The position numbers and the translations under genes are program-made. Shown in pieces: positions 48,678 to 57,471 of a stretch of DNA of 64,000 bases. Numbering within the stretch: position 1 is the stretch's first letter; each line of letters opens with the position of its first letter. A model generated the notes under the pieces. It searched no databases. It worked only from the letters and a program-made list of their open reading frames with translations, and had not been told where the DNA came from. The stretch is from Phycisphaerales bacterium (GTDB lineage Bacteria; Planctomycetota; Phycisphaerae; UBA1845). The stretch lies in the NCBI GenBank assembly GCA_020639115.1, contig JACKHG010000011.1, forward strand, positions 62,001-126,000, read 5' to 3'.

Positions 48678-51545
48678 TCAGCGGGCGAAGCGGCGCAGGG
48701 CCAGCAGCAGACCCGCCGCCCAGAACGTGACGGCGACGCCCGCACCACAACCCAGCCCCCCGATACCGCCGGGCGTCGGCGTCGGCGTCGGACTGGCCGT
48801 CGGCGTCGGCGTCGGCGTCGCGCTCTGCAACACATCGACGAACCGCGTCGAACGCAGCGTCGAAGTCGCATTGCTGACCGTCACGGACACCGGAAATCGC
48901 CCGGCGATCTGGTAGGTGTGTGCAACGCTGAGGCTCTCGGCAGTGTTGCCGTCACCGAGATCCCAAACGATGTTGAGATCGCTCGTCGGTGTACCAATGC
49001 CCGATACCTGCGCCGTCAGAATAACGGAAAGCGGCGCAAGACCGGCGGACACGTCCGATTCCGGTGCCGACGGATCGGAGATGCGGATGCTGACACTGCC
49101 ACTGGACGATCCATCGCCACCACTACCACTGCCCGGTGCGCTGACGTCGATGGCGACCGCCGCATTCCCGGTGAGCCCATTGGCGTCCGTCACGCTGAGC
49201 TGAGCGAAGAAGCGCTGCGTACCGGTCGTCACCGTATACGTGTGCTGCGTCACGCGGTTGGTCGAAGAAGTACCGTCGCCGAAGTCCCAGTTGTAACTGC
49301 TGATCATCGCGGAGGACTGCGCGTTGCCCTCGAATTGCACCGTCAACGGCGACGTGCCATCCAGCGGGGACACGTTGATCGTCACCCGCGGCCGGTCCGG
49401 CGGCACGACAATCGTGCCCGCCGGAAGGGTGGTGCCGGAATCGATCACGTTGCCGGCGGACGTCACGGCAACACCGAAACCGTAGGTCGTGCCGCGGCGC
49501 TCCGTGTCGGCCACGGAATAAACGCCGAAGTACTTCGTGCCGGAGCCAGCGGTGAACGTGTACTGCTCGGCAAGAAGGTTGGCCACGACAGTCACGCCGG
49601 TCGCAACGACCTGCCCTTCGAAGTACACTTCACCGTCGGTCGGCTTCCACGAGAACGGCGTGTCACTCTCCACCACGAGGACAGAGGTGATGGGCACACC
49701 GAACACCGACTCCCCGATCATGCGCTGGTCATCGTTGTTGACCCAGTGGATCGTGTTGTCCGGCAGCGCCGGGGCGCAGCTCTGGCCGACGCACACATCG
49801 GCGACGCGTTCCGGCCAGTAATAGCCGTCGTACGTCGCCTCGACCGCGGTGCCCGCATTCACCCGACCGTAACCATAGCGCAGGCTGCGACTCGTGATGC
49901 CGTTGTAAGCCGCAACCATCGGATTGATCTGGTCGCACGTGTGCTCGATGATGTTGCGCACCTGCGGAGCGGTGTAGTCCGATTCGAGCGAGAGGATCAA
50001 CGCGGCAATCCCGGAAACGATGGCGGAGGAGGCGGACGTCCCGCCGTAGTTCTTCGTGTACTGGGGATTGGCGAGATCGGCAGAACCGTCATCCGCAAAA
50101 CCCGCATCATTGTAACCCGGCTCGAACGGAAACGATTCGTCGGTATTGTCCGTCGACACGATCGCAGGCAGCGTCGCACCGCCCGGCAAAGGCAGATCGT
50201 TGCTGGGCGCCAGCACGTCGATCTCCTCGCCGTAATTGCTGTATTGCGACAACTGGTCCAGGCTGTTGCTCGCGCCGACACCGATGACGGTCGAAAGCGT
50301 CGCCAGTTCGTCGTCGCCACTGACCTCCTCGCCGAGCGCGGAGGTCGGATCGATTCCACGACCGCCGCCCGACGCAAAACACACGACCATCCCGCGCCCG
50401 GCGCGGCCTTCATCGTAGGCCGTGCGCAACGCGTCGATGATCACGTCCGGATTGGCCGTGCCCGCGGCAAATCCCCAACTGTTGTTGTGCACGTCCACGT
50501 GCTGGTTGCGCGCAAATGTGTATGCGCTGGCGATCTGGCTCGTCGTGACCGCTGCCTCCAGTCCGCGCGACGCCGTGAACTCGGCAGCCGGCGAGACGCC
50601 CAGCACGCCCTTGCCGTTGAAGTACCGGGCGCACATCAGGCCCATCGCCGGCGTACCGTGGCGATCTCCCGTGCGCGCGGGCACCGCCGCTGTCGCGCTC
50701 TGCTCGTTCGTGGCCGCATTGTGGCTGATCCCAATGTAGTTCTCGGCCATGTCCTCGTGCTCAACGTCGCAGGAATCGTCCAGTTGCCCCACGAGCACGC
50801 CCGAGCCCTGTGTCCGCTGGAAGGCATTGAAAATCTCGATCGTCGTGAGATGCCACTGGTTGTCCTGGAACGTGTCAGCCCCGATGTCCGTCGGTGGGGT
50901 GAACTGCCGCGTCTCGACGGGAATACGCATGTCCGGATGAGCGTAAACCGTACGCACGTCACGGTACAGGGCGTTCGCCGTGTCCAGTTCGGTGCCGGCC
51001 GCATCGCCGATCGGCGCCACGAGGAACGTGTTGCTCAGCCCCTCCACCGGCGCCACCTCGGTCACGCGATACTGCCCGAACAGTTCTTCGCGCTCGCGCG
51101 CGTCAATGTCAGCGGCCAGACGCACGACGATGTGGCCGGACGAGAGGATCGGCGCGCCGCCGGGCTGCGCACGGTATACGGCATTCACCGAAAGAAAGTC
51201 GGAGCCGGACCGGCTGCGGACGCGGCTCGCGACCGCTGCATTCGCGGTGTGCAGGATGGCGAAACGGCTCGAGGCGCCATCCTCGGAAACCTCCTCAAGC
51301 ACGCCGGCGCCGGACGTGCGGGCCTGCTGCACGGCGGCTGCCCGGAGCGCAGCGTCCTGCGGCAATTCGACGGCCAGCTCGTCCGGCGAGACGATGAGCG
51401 GATGAAACTTACCGCCCGAGTAGAAGCCGGGCTCGCCAGCCAGCGCCGGGTGGGCCGCCAGCGCGACGATCAGGGCAGCGACACCCACCAAGCCGCACGC
51501 GCCGATACGCTCGGCGAGTGACACGAATCCACGGACCGTAACCAT
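48678..51545 (-). CDS. Secreted subtilisin-family (S8) protease with PKD domains and C-terminal sorting tail
   Basis: 955 residues from ATG 51545. Signal peptide ends about residue 36 (HPALA-GEP). A propeptide-like region precedes the catalytic domain, with Asp in GQLDDSCDVEHED, His in DRHGTPAMGLM, oxyanion Asn in VHNNSWGF and Ser in GGTSASSAIVSGIAALI. Two PKD-like repeats follow (SYNWDFGDGTSS; IVWDLGDGNTA), then a Thr-Pro linker, and finally a Gly/Cys motif, hydrophobic helix and Arg-rich end (GGLGCGAG...LLALRRFAR). That end resembles GlyGly/MYXO-CTERM-type sorting signals, suggesting surface processing. Confidence 0.92.
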   Translation of the reverse strand: MVTVRGFVSLAERIGACGLVGVAALIVALAAHPALAGEPGFYSGGKFHPLIVSPDELAVELPQDAALRAAAVQQARTSGAGVLEEVSEDGASSRFAILHTANAAVASRVRSRSGSDFLSVNAVYRAQPGGAPILSSGHIVVRLAADIDAREREELFGQYRVTEVAPVEGLSNTFLVAPIGDAAGTELDTANALYRDVRTVYAHPDMRIPVETRQFTPPTDIGADTFQDNQWHLTTIEIFNAFQRTQGSGVLVGQLDDSCDVEHEDMAENYIGISHNAATNEQSATAAVPARTGDRHGTPAMGLMCARYFNGKGVLGVSPAAEFTASRGLEAAVTTSQIASAYTFARNQHVDVHNNSWGFAAGTANPDVIIDALRTAYDEGRAGRGMVVCFASGGGRGIDPTSALGEEVSGDDELATLSTVIGVGASNSLDQLSQYSNYGEEIDVLAPSNDLPLPGGATLPAIVSTDNTDESFPFEPGYNDAGFADDGSADLANPQYTKNYGGTSASSAIVSGIAALILSLESDYTAPQVRNIIEHTCDQINPMVAAYNGITSRSLRYGYGRVNAGTAVEATYDGYYWPERVADVCVGQSCAPALPDNTIHWVNNDDQRMIGESVFGVPITSVLVVESDTPFSWKPTDGEVYFEGQVVATGVTVVANLLAEQYTFTAGSGTKYFGVYSVADTERRGTTYGFGVAVTSAGNVIDSGTTLPAGTIVVPPDRPRVTINVSPLDGTSPLTVQFEGNAQSSAMISSYNWDFGDGTSSTNRVTQHTYTVTTGTQRFFAQLSVTDANGLTGNAAVAIDVSAPGSGSGGDGSSSGSVSIRISDPSAPESDVSAGLAPLSVILTAQVSGIGTPTSDLNIVWDLGDGNTAESLSVAHTYQIAGRFPVSVTVSNATSTLRSTRFVDVLQSATPTPTPTASPTPTPTPGGIGGLGCGAGVAVTFWAAGLLLALRRFAR
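48774..48820 (-). repeat. GTCGGC hexanucleotide repeats encoding the Thr-Pro linker
   Basis: An imperfect run of GTCGGC units (reverse complement GCCGAC) within the subtilase gene encodes TPTPTPTASPTPTPTP ahead of the C-terminal helix. Such runs change length easily by slippage. Confidence 0.8.
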
Positions 51546-51718
51546 CTGCGTAGAACCTTTCCCGGCTGATGCCGGTATGGGGCGTGATCGAGTCTCCTCT
51601 GCCGACGCGCACGCCGCAGGGAAATCAAGCCTCTGCTGTCGGCCCGTGATTCTGGAAACCACGCAGCCGCGTTGCCGCGAAACTGAGGTAAACTCCTGCG
51701 GCACAAGGACTACTGAAC

Positions 51719-51776
51719 GCCTGGACGCATGTGAAACGTCCCCAGGCTATTCTTCGCATAACCAATGGCCTGTCAA
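51719..51776 (-). promoter_or_regulatory. Promoter and start-site hairpin for the subtilase gene
   Basis: On the minus strand TTGACA (51776-51771), 16-bp spacer, AAGAAT (51754-51749). Immediately downstream, at the expected start, GCCTGG and CCAGGC plus inner ACG/CGT arms form a bulged hairpin (51719-51747). The leader to ATG 51545 is long, about 195 bases. Confidence 0.5.
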
Positions 51777-51783
51777 GCGCTTC

Positions 51784-52329
51784 CTAGGGGCTGATCGAGC
51801 TGCGCAGCTTCTCCAGAACCCCCCGGTACGCCGCCAGGTCCGGCTGGCTGAACAACACCCACGTCACCCGCTCCGGCAGCGCCGATCTCTCGAGGAAATC
51901 ACGGACCGCACCGAGCGCAACGCGGGCAGCATCCTCGATCGGGTAACCATACACGCCGCAACTGATCGCCGGAAAGGTCACCGTCCGGCAGTCGTGATCG
52001 GCCGCCAGCCGCAGCGCGCTGGCGTAGCACGCAGCCAGCAGTTCCGCCTCGCCCTGGCAGCCGCCGCGGTATACCGGACCGGGCGTATGGATGACGTACC
52101 GGGCCGGCAGCCTGTACGCCGACGTGATGCGCGCTTCCCCGGTCGGGCACCCGCCGAGCTTGCGGCACTCCGCAAGCAACTCCGGGCCGGCTGCCTGATG
52201 AATCGCCCCGTCCACGCCGCCACCGCCGAGCAGGCTCGTATTTGCGGCGTTGACGATCGCGTCAGCCGCTTCGCGCGTGATGTCGCCCTGGATCAGGTGG
52301 ATGCGCCCCCAGGTGTCGGCTGTACCCAT
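51784..52329 (-). CDS. Macro-domain protein (YmdB-type ADP-ribose hydrolase)
   Basis: 181 residues. RIHLIQGDITREAADAIVNAANTSLLGGGGVDGAIHQAAG is the classic ADP-ribose-binding start with the Asn and Gly-rich loop, and FPAISCGVYGYPIEDAARVAL is the second phosphate loop. Members remove O-acetyl-ADP-ribose or protein ADP-ribosylation. ATG 52329 has GGAGAG upstream. It follows the kinase gene by 45 bp on the same strand. Confidence 0.93.
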   Translation of the reverse strand: MGTADTWGRIHLIQGDITREAADAIVNAANTSLLGGGGVDGAIHQAAGPELLAECRKLGGCPTGEARITSAYRLPARYVIHTPGPVYRGGCQGEAELLAACYASALRLAADHDCRTVTFPAISCGVYGYPIEDAARVALGAVRDFLERSALPERVTWVLFSQPDLAAYRGVLEKLRSSISP

Positions 52330-52374
52330 GACTTCTCTCCTCAGGAAACCTCAGCCAAGCCACGGACGTCCGCC

Positions 52375-53910
52375 CTACCCGGACGCCGCCGCGATGCTGC
52401 GCCAGAAGGAACGCCACCCGCCGGGGGCCTGCGTCGGTCCGAGCCTGCGACAGTAGGTTCGCAATACGCGGGCCCGATCCGCACGGGTGACGGCGGCGTC
52501 ATTTGCCGATGCCTGGGCCAACACGCTGAGCATCCACTGTTGCGCGTGACGCGGGGCCGGAACAGACACGGCGCTCACTTGCACACCGGCCCAGTAGACG
52601 CGCGGATCGCCGCGCAGGACGCCCGCCACCTCGAGCGTCAGCAATGTCGGATCCTGCACGACGGCTCCCCGCAACAGTGTGTCGGCGACCAGGCGGCCGA
52701 CGCGTTCGAGCAGGTCCGCGCGCTGCCGCCCCGCGAGCACGTCAAGCCACTCGCGCAGGGCGGCTGCATCGGGCGGTCGCAGCCGCCGCCACCCGCACTG
52801 GCTGATTGCACCACGGGCGAGGGTCCAGCGGCACGCGAGCGGAACGACGGTAGGAATATCCCGATTCATGAGCAGGCAAGCGCTGCGGTACTTTCGCCAG
52901 GCCGGCGAACCGGCTATGCGCCAGGCCCAGCCCGTAAAACGACTCTGGGCGAAGTATGTCTCGCTCGTGTCGGGCGCGGCGAGGATCGCCTCAGCCACCG
53001 GGGACGCGGAGGCGTCCGGCGCGTCGGGGGCGGGCAGGTCGAGCATCTGCGGCAGGTCGCGGAACCGCCTTGTCGCGACGACCAGCGCGCCGTCCTCAGC
53101 CGTCTGCCGATCGAAGAACGCGTTGCGGCGTCCGATGCGCCGATCGCGCTGGGCGAAGAGCCGCCGGGCATGCCGCGCCCAGGCCCGATCGATTTGCCGG
53201 GCGAAGGTGCGCAGTGCCTGCGCGGATGACCAGCGCCTCCGCTGGCCGGCGTACGCCTTCAGAAAACGCAGCCGCTGCGTGCGCGTCGCGCGACGCATGA
53301 ACCACATGGCCAACGCTGCGAGATTGCGCGCCGCATCCGAGTCATTGACGGGGCGACGCAAACGTACGCCGTAGAGGTCGACATAGATGCACTGCGGATC
53401 GACGGTACCTGCCCCGCGGACGAGGATGTTGCCGGGATGGTTGTCCGGATGCAGAAACGCCGCGTCGTGGGCACGGGCGATCAGCGCGACGAGTGCCGTG
53501 CCCAGTTGGCGTTCAGCGCCGCGCCCGTGACCGACGTTCTGTGCGATTTCCCAACTGGGGGCAAGCCCCTGGACATCCCGTTCCTCGCGCGTGATCAGGA
53601 CCGCGGCCCGGCGGCCACCCGAAAGTTGCTGGGTAGTCCAGGCCTCCATCGTCACCGTGGGAACATCGTGCGCCTCGGCGTACTTTCCCGCTTCGAATTC
53701 GCGCCGGGCGGGGTCTCCCAGGGCACGATCATGAAGCCAGGACACGAATCCGCGGCGAATGTGCTGCTTGACGTAGTAAACACCGGATGAATGCGTGAGC
53801 CGATAGACGCGCCGCTGCGCGTTGCTTTTGACCAGCTCGATGGTGCTCGCGCGGGCTATCCGGCTCCATTCCGCGTCGAGGCACAGATCTTCACTCGAAA
53901 GGGTGTGCAC
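52375..53910 (-). CDS. WaaP/Kdo-type lipopolysaccharide kinase-like protein
   Basis: 511 residues from GTG 53910, set by GAGGAG about nine bases upstream. Residues about 25-270 form a protein-kinase-like fold: Lys48 (VYYVKQH), catalytic loop HPDNHPGNILV (His154, Asp156, Asn161) and a DFG equivalent DLYG (Asp178), as in WaaP/Kdo kinases that phosphorylate LPS core sugars. The C-terminal half (about 300-511) looks like a second, degenerate kinase-like region (ETYFAQSRFTGWAWRIAGSPAW). The open frame continues 399 codons upstream through the tnaA gene, but only from 53910 on does it have kinase homology. Confidence 0.82.
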   Translation of the reverse strand: MHTLSSEDLCLDAEWSRIARASTIELVKSNAQRRVYRLTHSSGVYYVKQHIRRGFVSWLHDRALGDPARREFEAGKYAEAHDVPTVTMEAWTTQQLSGGRRAAVLITREERDVQGLAPSWEIAQNVGHGRGAERQLGTALVALIARAHDAAFLHPDNHPGNILVRGAGTVDPQCIYVDLYGVRLRRPVNDSDAARNLAALAMWFMRRATRTQRLRFLKAYAGQRRRWSSAQALRTFARQIDRAWARHARRLFAQRDRRIGRRNAFFDRQTAEDGALVVATRRFRDLPQMLDLPAPDAPDASASPVAEAILAAPDTSETYFAQSRFTGWAWRIAGSPAWRKYRSACLLMNRDIPTVVPLACRWTLARGAISQCGWRRLRPPDAAALREWLDVLAGRQRADLLERVGRLVADTLLRGAVVQDPTLLTLEVAGVLRGDPRVYWAGVQVSAVSVPAPRHAQQWMLSVLAQASANDAAVTRADRARVLRTYCRRLGPTQAPGGWRSFWRSIAAASG

Positions 53911-53939
53911 GCCCGGAAACTCCTCAGCCGCGCCGCCGG

Positions 53940-55286
53940 CTAGACCTCCGCGAACCGCGCCGTGAAGTGGCGCAGAACCGGCGGCTCCGCGGTGATGCGC
54001 AGGCCGCGGATCCGGTCGCGCCGGGCGTGCACCTCGCCGATCGCCTCGATCACGTAGTCGATCTGCGACTGCGTGTACACCCGCCGCGGGATGGCCAGGC
54101 GCACGAGTTCCATCTTCGCGTGCTCGCCGAACATCACGCTGCCGATCTCGACGCCGCGAATGCCGCCGTGCAGGTAGAGCGCACACACCAGCGCCTGCCC
54201 GGGAAACTGCGCCTTGGGAATGTGCGGACAGAACTCGGCGGCGTCGATGTAAATCGCGTGCCCGCCCGGCGGCTCGACGATCTGGATGCCCTGGGCGAGC
54301 AGCTTCTCCCCCAGGTACGCCGTGCTGCGGATGCGGTAGTGCAGGTAGTCCTCGTGGAGCACCTCCTCGAAACCCTGGGCCATCGCCTCGAGATCGCGCC
54401 CGGCGAGCCCCCCGTACGTGGGAAATCCCTCCGTGAGGATGAGCAGGTTCTGCGCCGCGCCGTAAAGCGCCTCGTCGCGCAGCAGCAGCACGCCGCCGAT
54501 GTTCACCAAGCCGTCCTTCTTGGCGCTGATCGTCGCACCGTCGGCGAGGTCGAACATCTCGCGGACGATGGCGGCCACGCTGCGGTGCCCCTGGCCGGGT
54601 TCGCGCTGCTTGATGAAATACGCGTTCTCCGCGAAGCGACAGGCGTCCAGGAAAAACGGCGTGCCGTGCCGGTCGCAGAACTTGCGCACCGCGTGCAGGT
54701 TTTCCAGGCTGACCGGCTGACCGCCGCCGCTGTTGTTGGTCACCGTCACCATGACGCAGGGGATGTGCTCCGCCCCGACCTCCTTGAAAAGCGCCTCCAG
54801 CTTGTCGAGGTCGATGTTGCCCTTGAACGGGTGGCGGCTCTTCGGGTCGCGGCCCTCGTCGATCACCAGGTCGACGGCCCGGGCCCCGCTGTGCTCGATG
54901 TTCGCGCGGGTCGTGTCGAAGTGGTTGTTGTTGGGAATCGTCTTGTCCGGCCCCCCGATCAGTTCGAAGAGGATCCGCTCGCTGGCCCGGCCCTGATGCG
55001 TGGGGATGACGTGCTCGAAGCCGGTCACCTCCCGCAGGCGGTCCTCGAACCGGTAGTAGCTGCGGGCCCCGGCGTACGACTCGTCGCCGCGCATGATGCC
55101 CGCCCACTGCTCGCTGCTCATCGCACCGGTGCCGCTGTCGGTGAGCAGGTCGATCAGGACGTCCTCCGCCGGGACCAGGAACACGTTCAGGCCGGCGCGG
55201 TGCAGCGCGGCCTCACGCTCCGCCCGCGTGGTCATCTTGAGCGGCTCGACGACCTTGATCCGGAACGGCTCGATGATGGTCTTCAT
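53940..55286 (-). CDS. tnaA: Tryptophanase (TnaA / tyrosine phenol-lyase family)
   Basis: 448 residues, PLP-dependent. The PLP lysine is in ISAKKDGLVNIGG, and THQGRASERILFELIG and TNNSGGGQPVSLEN are family blocks. The GGIRGVEIGS segment has Ile-Gly where tyrosine phenol-lyases carry Arg (MERG), which favours tryptophanase, releasing indole, pyruvate and ammonia. ATG 55286 has GGAGG upstream and a promoter at 55335-55362. No tnaC-like leader peptide or TnaB permease is visible. First of three genes, followed by kinase and macro domain. Confidence 0.9.
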   Translation of the reverse strand: MKTIIEPFRIKVVEPLKMTTRAEREAALHRAGLNVFLVPAEDVLIDLLTDSGTGAMSSEQWAGIMRGDESYAGARSYYRFEDRLREVTGFEHVIPTHQGRASERILFELIGGPDKTIPNNNHFDTTRANIEHSGARAVDLVIDEGRDPKSRHPFKGNIDLDKLEALFKEVGAEHIPCVMVTVTNNSGGGQPVSLENLHAVRKFCDRHGTPFFLDACRFAENAYFIKQREPGQGHRSVAAIVREMFDLADGATISAKKDGLVNIGGVLLLRDEALYGAAQNLLILTEGFPTYGGLAGRDLEAMAQGFEEVLHEDYLHYRIRSTAYLGEKLLAQGIQIVEPPGGHAIYIDAAEFCPHIPKAQFPGQALVCALYLHGGIRGVEIGSVMFGEHAKMELVRLAIPRRVYTQSQIDYVIEAIGEVHARRDRIRGLRITAEPPVLRHFTARFAEV

Positions 55287-55657
55287 GGACAACCTCCGCA
55301 AACTGCGTCTGGAGCAGGTGAAGTTGATGGGCACATTCTACGACGATCCGCGGAGGAATGAAGGGCCGCCGGCGGTTGGCGAACCCGCCGCCAGATCGCT
55401 TAGAATGCGGGCCGTACACCCAAGGCTACGTCGCCAGGTGGTCGGGACCCGACGCAACAGCCGGTCTGCCGGGTTGTTGGGGGCGAAGATACGTCGCGAC
55501 CGGCGTATGCCATGCGCGCTTCCGGCAAGCCTGGCTCACGAGGGGTGGGACGCGACGCCTATCAGGATTTTCCTCTAGGACGATGTCAAGCAACAGATCC
55601 GCAAGCAATCCGAGGTGGCTCGAGAACAAGCCGCTCGCATCGAAAGGAAGGCCGGAG
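55287..55657. other. 371-bp divergent intergenic region
   Basis: Between leftward tnaA and the rightward histidine-phosphatase gene. It carries the tnaA promoter (55335-55362) and a possible rightward promoter, TTGGCG (55376) with TAGAAT (55401) at 19-bp spacing. Open frames crossing it have no homology upstream of 55658. Confidence 0.6.
55335..55362 (-). promoter_or_regulatory. Promoter for tnaA
   Basis: On the minus strand TTCATT (55362-55357), 16-bp spacer, TAGAAT (55340-55335). Leader about 40 bases to ATG 55286. Confidence 0.55.
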
Positions 55658-56254
55658 ATGACCGCACGTGCTCGCCGAAACTGCATCCTGACCGCCGCGG
55701 CCCTCTGCTGGGCGGCGATGCCGTCATGCAACACCCAACTGTCCACCGTGCCCGTAATCTCGCAACCGGGCACGACCACGACGATCATCCTCACCCGCCA
55801 CGCCGAACGGCCCGAAGGGCTCGATCCGTCGCTGACCGACGAGGGGCGGCAGCGCGCCCAGGCGCTGGCGGACGCGCTGGCCGACCATGGCGTCACCGCC
55901 ATCTACGCCCCCGACCTCAACCGGATGCGCGAAACCGCCGCGCCGGTCGCCGCGGCGCTCGGACTCGAGGTCAACGTGGTGAGCGCCGTCCAGATCGCCG
56001 ATACCAAGGCTTTCGCCAACCAGTTCGTGGACGAGGTGCTGGATCTTCACGCCGGCGGCGTCGTGCTCTACATCGGCAGCACGGGTCCGGTCACCGACGC
56101 GCAGAGCGGGAACCTGCAGGAACTGTACGCCCGCCTGGGGGGTACCGGCCGGGCCCCCACCCGCTACCAGGACCTGTACGTCGCGATCATTCCGGAGGCC
56201 GGCAACGTCCACTGGATCAAGACCGAATACGGCGGCCCAAGCAGCCTGGACTGA
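55658..56254 (+). CDS. Exported histidine-phosphatase-family protein
   Basis: 198 residues from ATG 55658, with GGAAGG upstream. A signal-peptide-like start (NCILTAAALCWAAMPSC) could be lipidated at the Cys. The catalytic block ILTRHAERPEG carries the phosphohistidine of the RHG/RHAE family, and YAPDLNRMRETAAPVAAALG is the second arginine/phosphate region. It lacks a strong final His motif (IGSTGPVTDAQSGN), so it may be divergent. Substrate unknown. Confidence 0.78.
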   Translation: MTARARRNCILTAAALCWAAMPSCNTQLSTVPVISQPGTTTTIILTRHAERPEGLDPSLTDEGRQRAQALADALADHGVTAIYAPDLNRMRETAAPVAAALGLEVNVVSAVQIADTKAFANQFVDEVLDLHAGGVVLYIGSTGPVTDAQSGNLQELYARLGGTGRAPTRYQDLYVAIIPEAGNVHWIKTEYGGPSSLD

Positions 56255-56286
56255 CCACCGCCGAGCGGCCACCGGCCTGTGAAAAC

Positions 56287-56335
56287 TTAAGCCACAGAGA
56301 ATACAACCTTAATATTCTCTTGACGTTAAGAACGT
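56287..56335 (+). promoter_or_regulatory. AT-rich promoter region with two inverted repeats
   Basis: Possible promoter TTAAGC (56287), 17 bp, TAATAT (56310). GAGAATA/TATTCTC (56297-56303 with 56313-56319) surrounds the -10, and ACGTT-AAG-AACGT follows at 56323-56335. This is markedly AT-rich against its surroundings and lies before the glycosyltransferase gene at 56362. Confidence 0.45.
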
Positions 56336-56361
56336 AGGTTTCCACTCGGAAAGGTGCGTAC

Positions 56362-57462
56362 TTGCGGATCGCTTACGGCATTCACGGATTCGGACGCGGA
56401 CACGCCATGCGGGCGCGGGCGGTGCTCCCCCGGCTCTGCGCGCGGCACGAGGTGCTCATCCTCGCCGGCGGCGACGCGTACACCGCACTCTCCGGGGATT
56501 TCCCGGTCGTGCCCATCCCCTACCTCAAATACCATTTCACGAGCCGCGGCAAGCTCTCCAACTACCGGTCGCTCAAGCGGAACCTGCCGCTGCTGCTCGA
56601 CGCGCGCTGGCGCGGGCCGACCAGCGACCTCGTGGAATCGCAGATCCGGGCGTTCGGCGCGGACGTCATTCTCACCGATTCGGAAATCTATTCCCACTGG
56701 GTGGCGCGCCACACGGGAATTCCCCGTATCACGTTCGACCACTTCGGCCTGCTGGTCTACTGCCGGCCGGACATGCCGGCGTGGGAGCGCGTCGCCAACT
56801 GGGGCAACGCGTGGGTCTACCGGTTCCTTTACGGCGTGCCCAACCGCGCCGTGGTGTCCGCGTTCTTCGACGCCGTGCCCCGCCACCCCGGCGTGCAGCG
56901 CGTCGGCGCGGTCATCCGCGAGGACGTGCTGGCGATGAAGCCGACGCACGGCGACCACCTGCTCGCCTACATCAACAAGGGCGAGCACGAGTTCACGCCG
57001 GCGGTGGAGCAGGCTTTTCGCGCCCAGGATTGCCCGGTGCGCATGTACGGCGTGCCGCGCAGCGGACGGGAGGGCAACATCGAGTTCAAACCCATCAGCA
57101 AGCAGGGCTTCCTGGACGACCTGGCGAGCTGCCGCGCCGTGTATGCTACCTGCGGAAACCAGCTCATCGGCGAGGTGATCCACTTTGGAAAACCCATGCT
57201 GGGCACACCGATGGCCTGTCACGAACAGCGCCTGAACGCGTTCCACATCGAGAAAATGGGGTTCGGCGTCCGCGTCGCGCGGGACGGCCTGACCGCGGAG
57301 ATACTGCGGGACTTTCTGGCCCGCGCGGACGAACTCGCGGCGCATGCCCGCGGGCATGAGCGCGACGGCGCCACCGAGGCGCTCGCTGCGATCGAGCGCT
57401 TCGCGGAAGAACTGAGCGGCGCGAGCAGTGCCGCACGCGCCCCAGCCGCCGCGGTGACCTGA
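56362..57462 (+). CDS. GT-B glycosyltransferase (MJ1255-like)
   Basis: 366 residues with a TTG start at 56362 behind AAAGGTG. The N-terminus MRIAYGIHGFGRGHAMRARAVLP is the Gly-rich acceptor loop of MurG/UGT-like GT-B enzymes. The C-terminal YATCGNQLIGEVIHFGKPMLGTPMACHEQRLNAFHIEKMGFG is the nucleotide-sugar binding half, with the GxxxxxE of this class. Likely glycosylates a lipid; the LpxH-like hydrolase gene starts 10 bp later, pointing to joint action on a membrane glycolipid. Confidence 0.85.
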   Translation: MRIAYGIHGFGRGHAMRARAVLPRLCARHEVLILAGGDAYTALSGDFPVVPIPYLKYHFTSRGKLSNYRSLKRNLPLLLDARWRGPTSDLVESQIRAFGADVILTDSEIYSHWVARHTGIPRITFDHFGLLVYCRPDMPAWERVANWGNAWVYRFLYGVPNRAVVSAFFDAVPRHPGVQRVGAVIREDVLAMKPTHGDHLLAYINKGEHEFTPAVEQAFRAQDCPVRMYGVPRSGREGNIEFKPISKQGFLDDLASCRAVYATCGNQLIGEVIHFGKPMLGTPMACHEQRLNAFHIEKMGFGVRVARDGLTAEILRDFLARADELAAHARGHERDGATEALAAIERFAEELSGASSAARAPAAAVT

Positions 57463-57471
57463 GGAACCGGC

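Noticed and set aside
48297..51521. A 1074-codon open frame on the plus strand over the subtilase gene
   Set aside because: Arg/His-rich artefact antisense to a protein with an intact catalytic triad.
53911..55107. Upstream half of the long open frame containing the kinase gene
   Set aside because: This part is out of frame with tnaA on the same strand and looks like shadow coding. The kinase starts at GTG 53910 with its own GAGGAG site.
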